A stretch of DNA of 64,000 bases, from positions 38,192 to 102,191 of the forward strand of contig NZ_JBLZFX010000009.1 of the NCBI RefSeq assembly GCF_050753345.1, in the 5' to 3' direction. This DNA comes from Alkalinema pantanalense (GTDB taxonomy: Bacteria > Cyanobacteriota > Cyanobacteriia > Leptolyngbyales > Leptolyngbyaceae). The notes under the pieces were generated by a model. The model was not told where the DNA came from, searched no databases, and saw only the letters and a list, made by a program, of their open reading frames with translations. The translations under genes were made by a program, and so were the position numbers. How positions within the stretch are numbered: position 1 is the first letter of the stretch; every line of letters starts with the position of its first letter. Shown one piece after another: positions 43,994-53,451 of the stretch.

Positions 43994-44420
43994 GGATGAT
44001 TTATCCCCTAGGGAATAGCGTTAAAAACACCCAAGCAAAAGGGGATGGGTAGGTGGATGGATTAGGTCTGGGTGAACAGGGGATATGATTGCTCAGCGAA
44101 TTTTCTCGGTCACTCAAGGTCTTCGTTTCCTCTGTCCAGGATGGGCGAAGGATTGAATCAGTCCCTGGCGAAATCAGTTGACCAATTTCACGATCTCTAA
44201 CACGCTCTCTAAACTGTTGTTGATAGAACTTTTAACTTTCTGTAGGAAGTCAGTACACTGCACTATAGCAACCCGATCTGATTGCGGAGCAGAATTCGGC
44301 TCAAAGCTTTGTAGCCCTTGGATAGCTTACTCACAATTCAGGTCGGGTTGCTAGATAAGTTAGCAAAACTGTCCGATCGGCGTTGTATTGACGACTGTTG
44401 ATCCCTGTAGTTGGATTTAG
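43994..44420. other. Intergenic region upstream of the antiporter gene
   Basis: 427 bp with no reading frame of note. It contains the 88-bp MITE-like element and otherwise unremarkable AT-rich DNA. The antiporter promoter should lie between the element and position 44420, or overlap it. Confidence 0.45.
44266..44353. mobile_element. MITE-like 88-bp element with terminal inverted repeats
   Basis: TAGCAACCCGATCTGATTG at 44266 and its near-complement, ending GGTCGGGTTGCTA at 44353, make inverted ends of about 18-20 bp with two mismatches. The outer bases are TA, as expected of a TA-target element of the IS630/Tc1 group. The 50 bp inside encode nothing. It sits 68 bp upstream of the antiporter gene, so it could affect that promoter. 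Confidence 0.55.
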
Positions 44421-46571
44421 ATGATGCATCTTGACTCGATCGTTCTAGTCCTGATCCAAGTCGTTCTTGTGATCGCCCTCTCTCGGCTCATTGGGTTAGC
44501 CTTTCGCCGTATTAAGCAACCTTTGGTGATTGGCGAAATTGTGGCTGGTATTATGCTAGGGCCATCGTTGTTTGGCCTAATTGCACCGACGATCGCGGCT
44601 AATTTATTCCCCCCGGAAACGATTCCTTTTTTAGGTATTCTTTCTCAAATTGGGTTGATTTTTTTCATGTTCCTGATTGGGCTGGAACTGGATCCCAAAT
44701 ATCTCAAAGGTAGATTGAATACTGCTGTGTTGGTGTCCCATGTTAGTATTTTGGTTCCATTTTCTTTGGGGACTTTGTTGTCGCTGTTTATCTACCCCTT
44801 AGTGGCCAATGAAGGGGTTTCATTTACTGCGTTTGCCCTATTTTTAGGCGCAGCAATGTCGATTACAGCCTTTCCCGTGCTTGCGCGGATTATTACTGAA
44901 AATAATTTACAAAATAGTCGTATTGGCGCACTGGCACTGACCTGCGCGGCAGTGGACGATATGACTGCTTGGTGCTTGTTACTGGTTGCGATCGCAGTGA
45001 CCCGTACAAATAGTATGGTAGGTGCCATTCCGAATATTCTAGAAGCTGCGCTGTATATTGGATTAATGATTGGGGTCGGTCGGCCTTTATTGCGACAATT
45101 TACGGTTTTGTATAACCGAACAGGAAAACTCACCCAATCAATGTTGGCAGTCATTTATATTTGTGTCGTTGTTTCTGCACTGATTACGGAAAGTATTGGG
45201 ATTCATTTGATTTTTGGGGCCTTTTTGTTAGGTGCAGTCATGCCTAAACATGAAGGATTAGTGCGGGAGCTTGCCCAAAAAACGGAGGACTTTGTTCTAA
45301 CATTTTTACTGCCGATTTTCTTTGCCTACAGTGGCCTACGTACACAAATTGGGTTGCTGAATAGTCCACCACTGTGGGGGTTATGTGCATTAGTGGTGTT
45401 GGTGGCGATCGTGGGGAAATATGCGGGAACCTTTGCGGCGGCTAAGGTTTCTGGGTTGTCGAATCGTGATGCTTCGGCCCTGGGTTGGTTGATGAATACG
45501 CGGGGATTAACGGAGTTAATTGTTTTAAATATTGGCTTGAGTTTAGGGGTTATTACTCCATTGCTATTCACAATGCTAGTCATTATGGCGCTGACAACGA
45601 CCTTTATGACTTCGCCTTTGCTGGAGTGGACCTATCCAAAAAAGATGATGCAAACGGAGGTGCTTGCGCCTGTAACAGAGCCTATGCAAGAGCCGCAATA
45701 CAAAATCTTGGTTCCCGTTGCGAATCCCAAAAGTCAGCAAGGTTTGATTCAACTTGCCCTAGAAATTGCTCGTTCCCAGCAGCAAACTACATCCGTTTAT
45801 CCACTCAGTTTGATTCAGCTAGAACAGGACTATGTGTTTGAGAGTTTGCCCCAAGAAGCCGATCGATTAATTCGTGCCCAGCAGGACAAGCTCCGTGCCA
45901 TTGTAGGGCAACTGGAATTGGAGAGTTTATCTGCGGCGGTTCCTTTCCCGGTGCAAGTGTCGAATATTGTGCAAGTGTCCAATAATGTAGCTCAAACAAC
46001 GGCAGATATTGCGGTACGAGAACAGATGAATTTGATTTTGCTGGGTTGGCATCGGCCTGCCTTCAGCAGCAATCGTCTAGGAGGGCGCGTGGGACAAATC
46101 TTGAATACAGCGCCAGTCGATGTGGCTGTATTTATCGATCGGCATCCGAAACAATTACTGCGGCTCCTAGTTCCCTATAGTCCTAATGTTCATACAGAGT
46201 TAGGCATTGAATTAGCGTTACGGTTATTGTTCAGCCATCCCGATCGTCATTTGACATTACTTCGTGTGTTTCAGGATGGACGACCCACTGAATTTAGCTA
46301 TGAGTTTAACCAACTGCTTGAAAAGTTACCTACAACTGTTTGCGATCGAATTTCTACCCCTGTTATGCAGACCACTTCACTCATCGATGCGGTCATTGAT
46401 GCCTCCCAAACGGTGGATTTAACGATCGCGGGAGCTAGTCGTGAATGGGGCTTAGAACAACAGACCCTAGGCCGCTACACCGATGAATTAGCCGTTCGTT
46501 GTCGATCTTCGTTGTTGATTACTCGCCGTTTTAGTCAGGTTACGTCGCATCATTTGGATCATGTTTTATAA
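44421..46571 (+). CDS. Cation/proton antiporter (CPA2) with universal-stress domains
   Basis: A 716-residue membrane protein. The first ~400 residues have about twelve to thirteen hydrophobic segments of the CPA2 (KefB/NapA) family: QPLVIGEIVAGIMLGPSLFG, GLIFFMFLIGLELDPKYLKG, AMSITAFPVLARII and the ion-binding Asp-Asp in TCAAVDDMTAWCLL. From ~425 on lie two UspA-like domains in the cytoplasm (QYKILVPVANPKSQQGLIQL; LLRLLVPYSPNVHTELGIEL). It exchanges Na+ or K+ for protons; the tail may bind nucleotides and regulate it. Cyanobacterial NhaS-type proteins have this layout. ATG 44421, with a second ATG at 44424. The small exported gene 30 bp downstream is likely in the same operon. Confidence 0.87.
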   Translation: MMHLDSIVLVLIQVVLVIALSRLIGLAFRRIKQPLVIGEIVAGIMLGPSLFGLIAPTIAANLFPPETIPFLGILSQIGLIFFMFLIGLELDPKYLKGRLNTAVLVSHVSILVPFSLGTLLSLFIYPLVANEGVSFTAFALFLGAAMSITAFPVLARIITENNLQNSRIGALALTCAAVDDMTAWCLLLVAIAVTRTNSMVGAIPNILEAALYIGLMIGVGRPLLRQFTVLYNRTGKLTQSMLAVIYICVVVSALITESIGIHLIFGAFLLGAVMPKHEGLVRELAQKTEDFVLTFLLPIFFAYSGLRTQIGLLNSPPLWGLCALVVLVAIVGKYAGTFAAAKVSGLSNRDASALGWLMNTRGLTELIVLNIGLSLGVITPLLFTMLVIMALTTTFMTSPLLEWTYPKKMMQTEVLAPVTEPMQEPQYKILVPVANPKSQQGLIQLALEIARSQQQTTSVYPLSLIQLEQDYVFESLPQEADRLIRAQQDKLRAIVGQLELESLSAAVPFPVQVSNIVQVSNNVAQTTADIAVREQMNLILLGWHRPAFSSNRLGGRVGQILNTAPVDVAVFIDRHPKQLLRLLVPYSPNVHTELGIELALRLLFSHPDRHLTLLRVFQDGRPTEFSYEFNQLLEKLPTTVCDRISTPVMQTTSLIDAVIDASQTVDLTIAGASREWGLEQQTLGRYTDELAVRCRSSLLITRRFSQVTSHHLDHVL

Positions 46572-46601
46572 GAGCTTGTTAACAGCAATTGGAGTTGAAA
46601 G

Positions 46602-47141
46602 ATGGGCTTCTTTAATGCCAAATCTTTAGTGTTTTATCTAGGGACCATTGGGTTAGTTATAGGCTTATTTACGGTCTGCAGTAATTATGGTGAAGCCAGC
46701 CTGAAACCGGAAAGAAAAATTGCTGGAAAATACACGATCGTCAATAGTTCAGCCGCTGCTCTCCAGGGACAAATTCTAGAACTAGATCAATCCGGAGTTT
46801 ACCTAAATGGGGCCCTCTACTCTGCCACAAAACCGAAGAATTCCAACAATCTAGCAGCCACGCCCCACTCACTGAGTGGGGTTAAGCAAGGTACGACTTG
46901 GGTGCTTGTAGGGACAATCTCTGCTGTGATTTGTGGTTCGTCAGTTGATCAAGTCACAGCGCCTACTCAATTAGCACAGAGTACGACGACTTTAACCTTT
47001 ACCGTTGAATCCAGCCAACCCTTGATGCTGCAAGGTCAACTAACCTGCCCGAATGCCCAAAGTTCCCCAACAGGCATTTCCTTTACGGCTCAAAAAATTG
47101 TGGACTCCTCTACTGATACTGGTTTTGAAAAAGCCCATTAA
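46602..47141 (+). CDS. Small exported protein next to the antiporter
   Basis: A 179-residue protein. N-terminus with a hydrophobic signal (SLVFYLGTIGLVIGLFTVC) that ends in a Cys, so a lipoprotein is possible, although the lipobox is poor. The mature part is Ser/Thr-rich and beta-like (KYTIVNSSAAALQGQILELD, TTTLTFTVESSQPLMLQGQL). The stop codon of the antiporter lies 30 bp upstream and the ribosome site GGAGTTGAAAG precedes ATG. I know similar small genes only as companions of cation antiporters in cyanobacteria. Function unknown. Confidence 0.65.
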   Translation: MGFFNAKSLVFYLGTIGLVIGLFTVCSNYGEASLKPERKIAGKYTIVNSSAAALQGQILELDQSGVYLNGALYSATKPKNSNNLAATPHSLSGVKQGTTWVLVGTISAVICGSSVDQVTAPTQLAQSTTTLTFTVESSQPLMLQGQLTCPNAQSSPTGISFTAQKIVDSSTDTGFEKAH

Positions 47142-47205
47142 TCCTCAGGGTGTCCCCCGTTCTTGTTATGGTGGAATCTGTGATGTTGTGAAGGGATACG
47201 ATCGG

Positions 47206-47640
47206 GTGTTGCAGCGAAAACTCAAAATTGTAGCCGTTGGTAAAGTCAAATATAGTTGGATTCAGGCAGGGATTCAGGAATATCTCAAACGCCTACCAGG
47301 TCTAAATATCACTGAAATTAAAGACTCAAATCAACGTACAACCTTCGCTGAAATTCAGCCCCATTTGAAAGCTCAAGACCAATTAATTGTCTTGACTGAA
47401 CGGGGCAAGTTGCTGGATTCGATCGCCTTTTCCCAGTTTATCCAACAGCAAGCCCTCGATAAATCGTTGGTGTTTGTGATTGGCTCTTCCGACGGCATTA
47501 CCCCTGAGTTAGAAAAGGCTGCCGATTATACCCTCGCCCTTTCTCCCATGACCTTTACCCATGACATGGCACGGTTATTACTAATCGAGCAAGTTTATCG
47601 CGCCATCTCGATCGCAACAAATGGCAATTATCACAAGTGA
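47206..47640 (+). CDS. rlmH: 23S rRNA pseudouridine-1915 N3-methyltransferase
   Basis: SPOUT-class RNA methyltransferase (formerly YbeA) that methylates pseudouridine 1915 in helix 69 of 23S rRNA on assembled 70S ribosomes, using AdoMet. 144 residues from GTG 47206 (MLQRKLKIVAVGKVKYSWIQ), with AAGGGA 10 bases before. Longer versions from 47053 would overlap the previous gene by 89 bases and add a non-conserved leader. The trefoil-knot motifs are LVFVIGSSDGITPELEKAAD and LALSPMTFTHDMARLLLIEQ, and the end TNGNYHK fits the family's YHK/YHR end. Confidence 0.92.
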   Translation: MLQRKLKIVAVGKVKYSWIQAGIQEYLKRLPGLNITEIKDSNQRTTFAEIQPHLKAQDQLIVLTERGKLLDSIAFSQFIQQQALDKSLVFVIGSSDGITPELEKAADYTLALSPMTFTHDMARLLLIEQVYRAISIATNGNYHK

Positions 47641-47757
47641 AGTGGGTCAATCCTGAAATGGAGCAAGCCTCAAAAACGCGCAGCTCATGGTGATCGACCC
47701 TATCCCGCCCACTCCACTGCACGACCCAGTAACTGCATTTTTGGGAAATCAATACTC

Positions 47758-47790
47758 AAAAAAATAGGGCGAGTTATACAACTCACCCTT
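47758..47790 (-). terminator. Rho-independent terminator of dnaK
   Basis: On the minus strand: GGGTGAGTT, loop GTAT, AACTCGCCC (one G-U pair), followed by TATTTTTTT. It lies about 95 bases after the dnaK stop codon and marks the end of the dnaK transcript. Confidence 0.85.
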
Positions 47791-47885
47791 AACTGATACC
47801 TAGATTCACTTACTGAGCGGATTGGAGGGACTCATCTCCGTAGCGATCGAACAGACAGTCTACTAAGATTCCCTGCAATTCACTT

Positions 47886-49793
47886 CTACTTGGATTCCGT
47901 GAAATCTGCATCGATCACGTCATCCCCACTGGGTGCAGAACCGCTACCACCAGGAGCCTCACCACCCGCAGCCTCAGCGTCACCGCCAGCTTGCTGATAG
48001 ATGTTAGAGCTTACTTGATACAGCGCTTGCTCCAGTTCGTTCTTCTTCGATTGAATAGTGTCGAAGTTTTCCGCTTGGATGGCATCCCGCAGTTCCTTGA
48101 CCAAGCCTTCGATTTTGGACTTGTCCGCCGCAGGTACCTTATCGCCCAGATCGCTCATTTGCTTCTCAGCTTGGTAGGCCAGCGAATCTGCTTGGTTCTT
48201 CAGATCGATGCGATCGCGCTTCTCTTTGTCCGCCGAAGCGTTTTGTTCGGCATCGCGCACCATCTTCTCAACTTCGGTCTTATCCAGGGTGGATGCACCA
48301 GTGATGCTGATGGTTTGTTCCTTACCAGTGCCCTTGTCCTTCGCAGTCACGCTGAGAATGCCGTTAGCGTCGATGTCAAAGGTGACTTCGATCTGAGGCA
48401 CGCCACGGGGAGCCGGAGGAATGCCATCCAATCGGAAGGTTCCCAAGCTCTTGTTATCGTTGGCCATTTCCCGTTCCCCTTGCAGGACGTGGATTTCCAC
48501 GTTGGATTGGCCATCCACAGCGGTGGAAAAGACTTCCGACTTCTTAGTCGGAATAGTCGTGTTGCGTTGAATGATCTTGGTCATCACGCCGCCTAGGGTT
48601 TCCACACCCAAGGACAGTGGGGTCACATCCAGCAGCAGCAGTCCTTCAGTACCCGCTTCACCGGACAGCACGCCCCCTTGAATAGCCGCACCCATGGCGA
48701 CCACTTCATCGGGGTTCACACTTTCGTTGGGTTCTTTGCCCAAAACTGTCTTCACCAGTTGCTTCACCGCAGGGATCCGAATGGAACCACCTACGAGGAC
48801 AACTTCATCAATCCGATCCTTGCTCAACTTGGCGTCAGCAAGGGCTTTTTCCACAGGAATGCGGCAGCGATCGATCAGATCAGCACACAGTTCCTCAAAC
48901 TTGCCACGGGTCAGGGTCAATTCCAGGTGCTTGGGCCCGTCCTGGGTCGCGGTAATGAAGGGCAGGTTGATGTCCGCTTGGGTGACGCTGGACAGTTCAA
49001 TCTTGGCCTTTTCTGCGGCTTCCGTCAGCCGTTGCAGGGCTTGTTTGTCCTTACGCAGGTCAATGCCTTCAGCCTTTTGGAACTCAGCGGCCATGTAGTC
49101 CACGATCTTCTTGTCGAAGTCGTCACCACCGAGGTGGGAGTCACCGGAGGTTGCCATAACCTCAAAGACACCGTCGCCAATTTCCAGGATGGAAACGTCA
49201 AAGGTACCCCCCCCCAAGTCAAAGACCAGGATGATTTCGTTGGCTTTCTTATCTAAGCCATAGGCTAGGGACGCTGCTGTTGGTTCGTTGATGATCCGCA
49301 GCACGTCCAGACCCGCAATTCTACCGGCGTCCTTGGTGGCTTGACGCTGGGAGTCGTTGAAGTAAGCCGGAACGGTAATTACCGCTTGGGTCACTTCTTG
49401 GCCCAGATACTTGCTGGCATCTTCCTTGAGCTTGCGCAGGACTTGGGCGGAAATTTCTTCCGGGGCAAATTGCTTGCCTTGGGAAGGGCAGTCCAAACGG
49501 ACGTTTCCACCATTGTTCAGCACTTTATAGGGAACTTCGGTGGTTTCGTGGGTCACTTCATCGTAGCGACGACCAATGAAACGCTTGACCGAATAAAACG
49601 TATTTTCAGGATTCATCACGGCTTGGCGCTTGGCAATTTGGCCCACCAAGCGATCGCCATTCTTAGCAAAACCCACTACCGAGGGGGTGGTGCGAAAACC
49701 CTCTGCGTTCGCAATTACGGTGGGCTTGCCACCTTCCATCACAGCGACGCAAGAGTTTGTAGTACCTAAGTCAATTCCAACTACTTTTCCCAT
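47886..49793 (-). CDS. dnaK: Molecular chaperone DnaK (Hsp70)
   Basis: ATP-driven chaperone of 635 residues, cytosolic. Nucleotide-binding domain: GIDLGTTNSCVAVMEGGKP, VITVPAYFNDSQRQATKDAG and LVFDLGGGTFDVSILEI. Linker LLLLDVTPLSLGVE joins the substrate-binding domain, with IIQRNTTIPTKKSEVFSTAV. The tail is Gly/Ala-rich and ends DDVIDADFTESK, similar to the DnaK2 type, the essential cytosolic form in cyanobacteria. One oddity: the signature VVLVGGSxRIP has Ile (ATT) where Thr is usual. hsp20 lies upstream on the same strand, 278 bp away. No dnaJ or grpE gene is near; the window's J-domain protein is 37 kb away. Confidence 0.95.
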   Translation of the reverse strand: MGKVVGIDLGTTNSCVAVMEGGKPTVIANAEGFRTTPSVVGFAKNGDRLVGQIAKRQAVMNPENTFYSVKRFIGRRYDEVTHETTEVPYKVLNNGGNVRLDCPSQGKQFAPEEISAQVLRKLKEDASKYLGQEVTQAVITVPAYFNDSQRQATKDAGRIAGLDVLRIINEPTAASLAYGLDKKANEIILVFDLGGGTFDVSILEIGDGVFEVMATSGDSHLGGDDFDKKIVDYMAAEFQKAEGIDLRKDKQALQRLTEAAEKAKIELSSVTQADINLPFITATQDGPKHLELTLTRGKFEELCADLIDRCRIPVEKALADAKLSKDRIDEVVLVGGSIRIPAVKQLVKTVLGKEPNESVNPDEVVAMGAAIQGGVLSGEAGTEGLLLLDVTPLSLGVETLGGVMTKIIQRNTTIPTKKSEVFSTAVDGQSNVEIHVLQGEREMANDNKSLGTFRLDGIPPAPRGVPQIEVTFDIDANGILSVTAKDKGTGKEQTISITGASTLDKTEVEKMVRDAEQNASADKEKRDRIDLKNQADSLAYQAEKQMSDLGDKVPAADKSKIEGLVKELRDAIQAENFDTIQSKKNELEQALYQVSSNIYQQAGGDAEAAGGEAPGGSGSAPSGDDVIDADFTESK

Positions 49794-50007
49794 AGGGCTA
49801 AGTTCGACTCCAATTGAAAACTGTCCGTTACGTTGATTAGGGGGTTAAGAAACCTATCTGGGGTGCGTCGCGTGGGAAGATTCGCACCAGGGCTGCCCTG
49901 CACTGTCGAAATAAACTCGAAGTACTCCGGGCAATGTATCCCCTCACCCTAATATGGTGGGCGGCTTGGGGGATTTGATGAAGGGGTATTTACCGAACCT
50001 GACCGAG

Positions 50008-50062
50008 GGCGGTTCCGCAGAGACCGCCGGGACGGCTCACAGAATGATTGACCAGTCCCGGC
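50008..50062 (-). terminator. Two overlapping hairpins downstream of hsp20
   Basis: GCCGGGAC (50026-50033) pairs with GTCCCGGC (50055-50062), and GGCGGT (50008-50013) pairs with ACCGCC (50023-50028). The stems share bases 50026-50028, so only one can form at a time. They start 10 bases after the hsp20 stop codon, read on the minus strand. They may end the hsp20 transcript or tune read-through into dnaK. Confidence 0.5.
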
Positions 50063-50071
50063 AAGTTGGTG

Positions 50072-50566
50072 TTAGCCTTCCGTGCTTTCGGCCACGGGCG
50101 CTTCTGCGGGGGTGGTTCCGATCGCGACCTTCACGACCTTATGGCGATCGTCGGTCAATCTGGGTAGCGTTAATGTCAAAATACCGTTGGTAAAGTCCGC
50201 TTTGGCTTGTTCATTGTCCACTTCCACGGGTAAGGGAATCACGCGGTGGAAACTACCATAGCGAAATTCCGATCGATAAACTTGCTGGCCTTCGGACTTT
50301 TCTTCGGCTTGATATTCACCCTTGATTGACACAGCTTCGCGTGTGACTTGAATATCCAGATCCTTACCTGCAATTCCTGGAATTTCTGCCTTCAGAATGA
50401 CTTCGGTATCTGTGGCTTTCAGTTCGATCGCTGGAACCCGTACGGCCCGATTCACAGTGGTCATCAGACCTTCGCGGCTGAGGGGTGCCATTTCGTCAAA
50501 GAGTTGATCCAGTTGACGACGAACGGTTTCCAGTTCTTGCCAGGGTTGCCAACGCATCAAAGACAT
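50072..50566 (-). CDS. hspA: Small heat-shock protein Hsp20
   Basis: ATP-independent holdase of the alpha-crystallin family, 164 residues. An N-terminal arm (MSLMRWQPWQELETVRRQLD, FDEMAPLSREG) is followed by the alpha-crystallin domain (VPAIELKATDTEVILKAEIP, DIQVTREAVSIKGEYQ, RSEFRYGSFHRVIPLPVEVD, GILTLTLPR) and a C-terminal extension with VVKVAI. It keeps unfolding proteins soluble for DnaK and protects thylakoid membranes in cyanobacteria. ATG 50566 is preceded by a strong GGAGG; an earlier TTG-type start at 50641 would add 25 residues without similarity. No CIRCE or other heat-shock element is visible upstream. Confidence 0.93.
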   Translation of the reverse strand: MSLMRWQPWQELETVRRQLDQLFDEMAPLSREGLMTTVNRAVRVPAIELKATDTEVILKAEIPGIAGKDLDIQVTREAVSIKGEYQAEEKSEGQQVYRSEFRYGSFHRVIPLPVEVDNEQAKADFTNGILTLTLPRLTDDRHKVVKVAIGTTPAEAPVAESTEG

Positions 50567-51447
50567 GGTGTTACCTCCAGAAGGATTTTGAATAGACCGT
50601 TGAATATAGCGAGGAGAAACCAACCGATACATCACGTACACCTTAAAAAGAGAGTAGATTAAGTAGGCGCTGCGGCCATTTTCTTGAGTTCAATCTGTTG
50701 TATCAACTCCGTCGCACCGAGAACCATGACACAACTACAAATCTTGGTAGAACTTAAGTTGTTAGGTGCTTCGTTGTTGATGTAACTAATCTAAACGACA
50801 TCGCTGAAAGAAGTATTGAGGACAACCGTAATGAATATGGTGGAAGTTGCCGAATCGTGTCACGATCGTAAATTCTATAGGAGTCGTAACAACCGAAATT
50901 ACAAGGGGGGCAACCGAACGATTGGATACCTCTAGCCGGGGGATTGACCTGGATCGCTGTGAAGTTTAAGACGATCGCACCTTTGGAATCATTGTCTGAA
51001 AGCGCAAACCTAATCCCAGGGGGATTTCAACGGGCTATCCCTGCAAAATTTGCTCTATACAGGATTTCTGGAATATTTAGCGCCGGATGGGCAAAATATT
51101 TGTAACGGGAGAGAATTCGTGTAGGTCGATCGAGTCTGCGATTAGCTAGGAGGAGTAGGGATAGTTGGTATAGAACCCATTGGGAATTTTTACTGTCATC
51201 CTTTCTGGGAGATCTGTTCAAGGCGAATTCTTGAACTATGCTACAAGCTTTGTGGAAGCAAGATTCTCGCTATAGATTGCAACTGGCCTCTACAGGGCTG
51301 GGCAAGGCTTCCACCTGTCCAACATTCAGGGCCTCCATCCGCGAATTTATTCTATCGTTTGCGCCGAATTTCTCTGCTCGCTGTAGACTGGTAGCAAAAT
51401 TGCAAATCATTGATTGTAGGCTTGTCGCGATCGAGGAGATTCCAAAC
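50567..51447. other. Gene-free region upstream of hsp20 and the small membrane gene
   Basis: 880 bp between divergent genes. No gene can be supported: the frames at 51027-51221 (-) and the upstream part of 51238-51753 (+) have no ribosome sites. GTTCAAG and CTTGAAC (51216-51222, 51230-51236) form a 7-bp inverted repeat. It should carry the hsp20 promoter. Confidence 0.5.
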
Positions 51448-51753
51448 ATGATGGTTGATGTGGTGCAAACCTTAACTCATTACAGTGCTGATCTGGCGAC
51501 CCTAGATTTTTCGCATTTCAACCCCTCTCACTTCACCATCTCCCACCTAGGGGACGCTATCCAATCCCTCCACCTGCATTTACCCGCCCTGCCTGATGAC
51601 TGGACGGGGGTGGCGCAGCAGTTTAAAGAGCCTGACTTTGCAGGTGATGTAAGCAAAGCTTGGAACCGCTTTGTCAAAACGGGACAAGTTTGGGCTTTTT
51701 TAATTGGGATTATTTTTGGTTACTTGATTAAAACCTTTACCAGTTTTGGTTGA
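51448..51753 (+). CDS. Small membrane protein, cyanobacterial
   Basis: A 101-residue protein from ATG 51448, chosen because GAGGAG lies 10 bases upstream; a frame open to 51238 adds a leader without features. A soluble, His-rich N-terminal part (SHFNPSHFTISHLGDAIQSL) is followed by one C-terminal membrane helix (VWAFLIGIIFGYLIKTF). It resembles small proteins in other cyanobacteria, but I can give no name or function. Single gene. Confidence 0.6.
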   Translation: MMVDVVQTLTHYSADLATLDFSHFNPSHFTISHLGDAIQSLHLHLPALPDDWTGVAQQFKEPDFAGDVSKAWNRFVKTGQVWAFLIGIIFGYLIKTFTSFG

Positions 51754-52029
51754 TCTCTAATTGCCCGGTGGTTTAATGTCTAGTGGTTTAATGTCTAGTG
51801 ATTTAATGCCCAACGGTACTGCTTGTCCAATCCCTGCTGATCCAATTCCTGCTGCCTAGTAAGCTGTGTAGGCGTCTGTGATGGGAGAGTAACTTGAGAA
51901 TTGTCAAAAATGGCGAAAACGTTCCCATTGCCAAGGCCCAATTTACTCTCTTCTCTCGCTTTAGCATCTTGCCCCTTGCCCCCTCTTTTCGGGATAATCA
52001 ACGGCTGTTGTTAGCGCAGCCTTCCCACC

Positions 52030-53451
52030 GTGCAGTCAAATTCTCCTGACCAACCTTCTTCTTCGAATTCGTCCTCGCAAACTTGGAGCCAGCGATTTGA
52101 GGGGACGCTTCATCCCGCGATCGCGAAATTTAATGCCAGCATCGGTTTTGATATTGAGCTGATTGAATACGATCTGACTGGTTCCCAAGCCCATGCCAAA
52201 ATGCTGGCGAAACAAGGCATTATTTCTTCTGAAGAAGCTGAGCAACTGGTGCAAGGGCTAGAGCAAATCCGCCAGGAATACCGCTCGGGACAGTTCCAAC
52301 CGGGGATCGAAGATGAAGACGTGCACTTCGCGGTGGAACGGCGACTGACGGCCCTAGTGGGTGATGTCGGAAAAAAGCTCCACACTGCTCGATCGCGCAA
52401 TGACCAAGTGGGAACGGACACCCGTCTCTATCTGCGGGATCAAATCCAGCAAATTCAGCAACAGCTCCAGACCTACCAACGGGCTTTACTGTCCCATGCC
52501 CAACAGCATGTTGAAACCCTGATCCCCGGTTATACCCATTTGCAACGGGCGCAGCCCATTAGTCTGGCGCACCACTTGCTGGCCTATGTTGAGATGGCCG
52601 AGCGCGATCGCCAGCGGTTAGAGGACGTGCTCAAGCGGGTTAGCCTCTGTCCCCTGGGGGCAGGTGCCCTAGCAGGAACCACCTTTCCCATCGATCGCCA
52701 TTACAGCGCAGAACTGCTGGGCTTTGCGGGCGTCTATAGCAACAGCTTGGATGCCGTCAGCGATCGGGATTTTGTCGTGGAATTTCTCGCCGCTGCCAGC
52801 TTGATCATGGCGCACCTCAGCCGACTGTCCGAGGAAGTTATTTTCTGGGCCTCCCAGGAATTTGGCTTCATTAGCCTGACCGATTCCTGCGCCACGGGAT
52901 CCAGTATCATGCCTCAGAAGAAAAATCCTGATGTGCCTGAACTGGTGCGGGGCAAAACGGGGCGCGTCTTTGGTCACTTGCAAGCCATGCTGGTGGTGAT
53001 CAAGGGCTTACCCCTGGCCTACAACAAGGATTTTCAGGAAGATAAAGAGGGTTTGTTCGATGCGGTAAAAACGGTGCAGGCTTGTCTGGAAGCGATGACC
53101 ATTTTGTTTGAGGAAGGGTTAGTGTTTAAACCCCAGCGTTTAGCCGCCGCCGTGGCAGAAGACTTTTCCAATGCAACGGACGTGGCCGATTATCTGGCCA
53201 CCAAAGGGGTTCCTTTCCGGGAAGCCTATAATTTGGTTGGAAAAGTAGTGCGGACTTGTCTTGCAGCTAATAAGTTGCTCAAAGACTTAACCCTGGCGGA
53301 ATGGCAGGAACTCCATCCCGCCTTTGAACAGGACATCTATGACGCGATCGCCCCTCAACAGGTCGTTGCAGCTCGTAATAGCTTTGGTGGAACCGGATTT
53401 GAACAGGTGCGCCAAGCGATTTCTACAGTGCAACAACGGCTCAACCCCTAG
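52030..53451 (+). CDS. argH: Argininosuccinate lyase
   Basis: Last enzyme of arginine synthesis, cleaving argininosuccinate to arginine and fumarate. 473 residues, homotetramer of the fumarase/aspartase superfamily. Landmarks: WSQRFEGTLHPAIAKFNAS, DEDVHFAVERRL, LHTARSRNDQVGTDTRLYLR, GYTHLQRAQPISLAHHLL and the signature GSSIMPQKKNPD near residue 290-301, followed by the catalytic region. The start is GTG at 52030; the first 15 residues are Ser/Gln-rich and not conserved. Monocistronic. Confidence 0.95.
   Translation: MQSNSPDQPSSSNSSSQTWSQRFEGTLHPAIAKFNASIGFDIELIEYDLTGSQAHAKMLAKQGIISSEEAEQLVQGLEQIRQEYRSGQFQPGIEDEDVHFAVERRLTALVGDVGKKLHTARSRNDQVGTDTRLYLRDQIQQIQQQLQTYQRALLSHAQQHVETLIPGYTHLQRAQPISLAHHLLAYVEMAERDRQRLEDVLKRVSLCPLGAGALAGTTFPIDRHYSAELLGFAGVYSNSLDAVSDRDFVVEFLAAASLIMAHLSRLSEEVIFWASQEFGFISLTDSCATGSSIMPQKKNPDVPELVRGKTGRVFGHLQAMLVVIKGLPLAYNKDFQEDKEGLFDAVKTVQACLEAMTILFEEGLVFKPQRLAAAVAEDFSNATDVADYLATKGVPFREAYNLVGKVVRTCLAANKLLKDLTLAEWQELHPAFEQDIYDAIAPQQVVAARNSFGGTGFEQVRQAISTVQQRLNP

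Noticed and set aside
47053..47205. N-terminal extension of RlmH
   Set aside because: It overlaps the upstream gene and is not conserved; RlmH proteins start near MLQRKLKIVAVG.
51027..51221. 64-codon frame on the minus strand upstream of the small membrane gene
   Set aside because: It has no start context, and its Arg/Asn/Leu-rich content has no visible structure.
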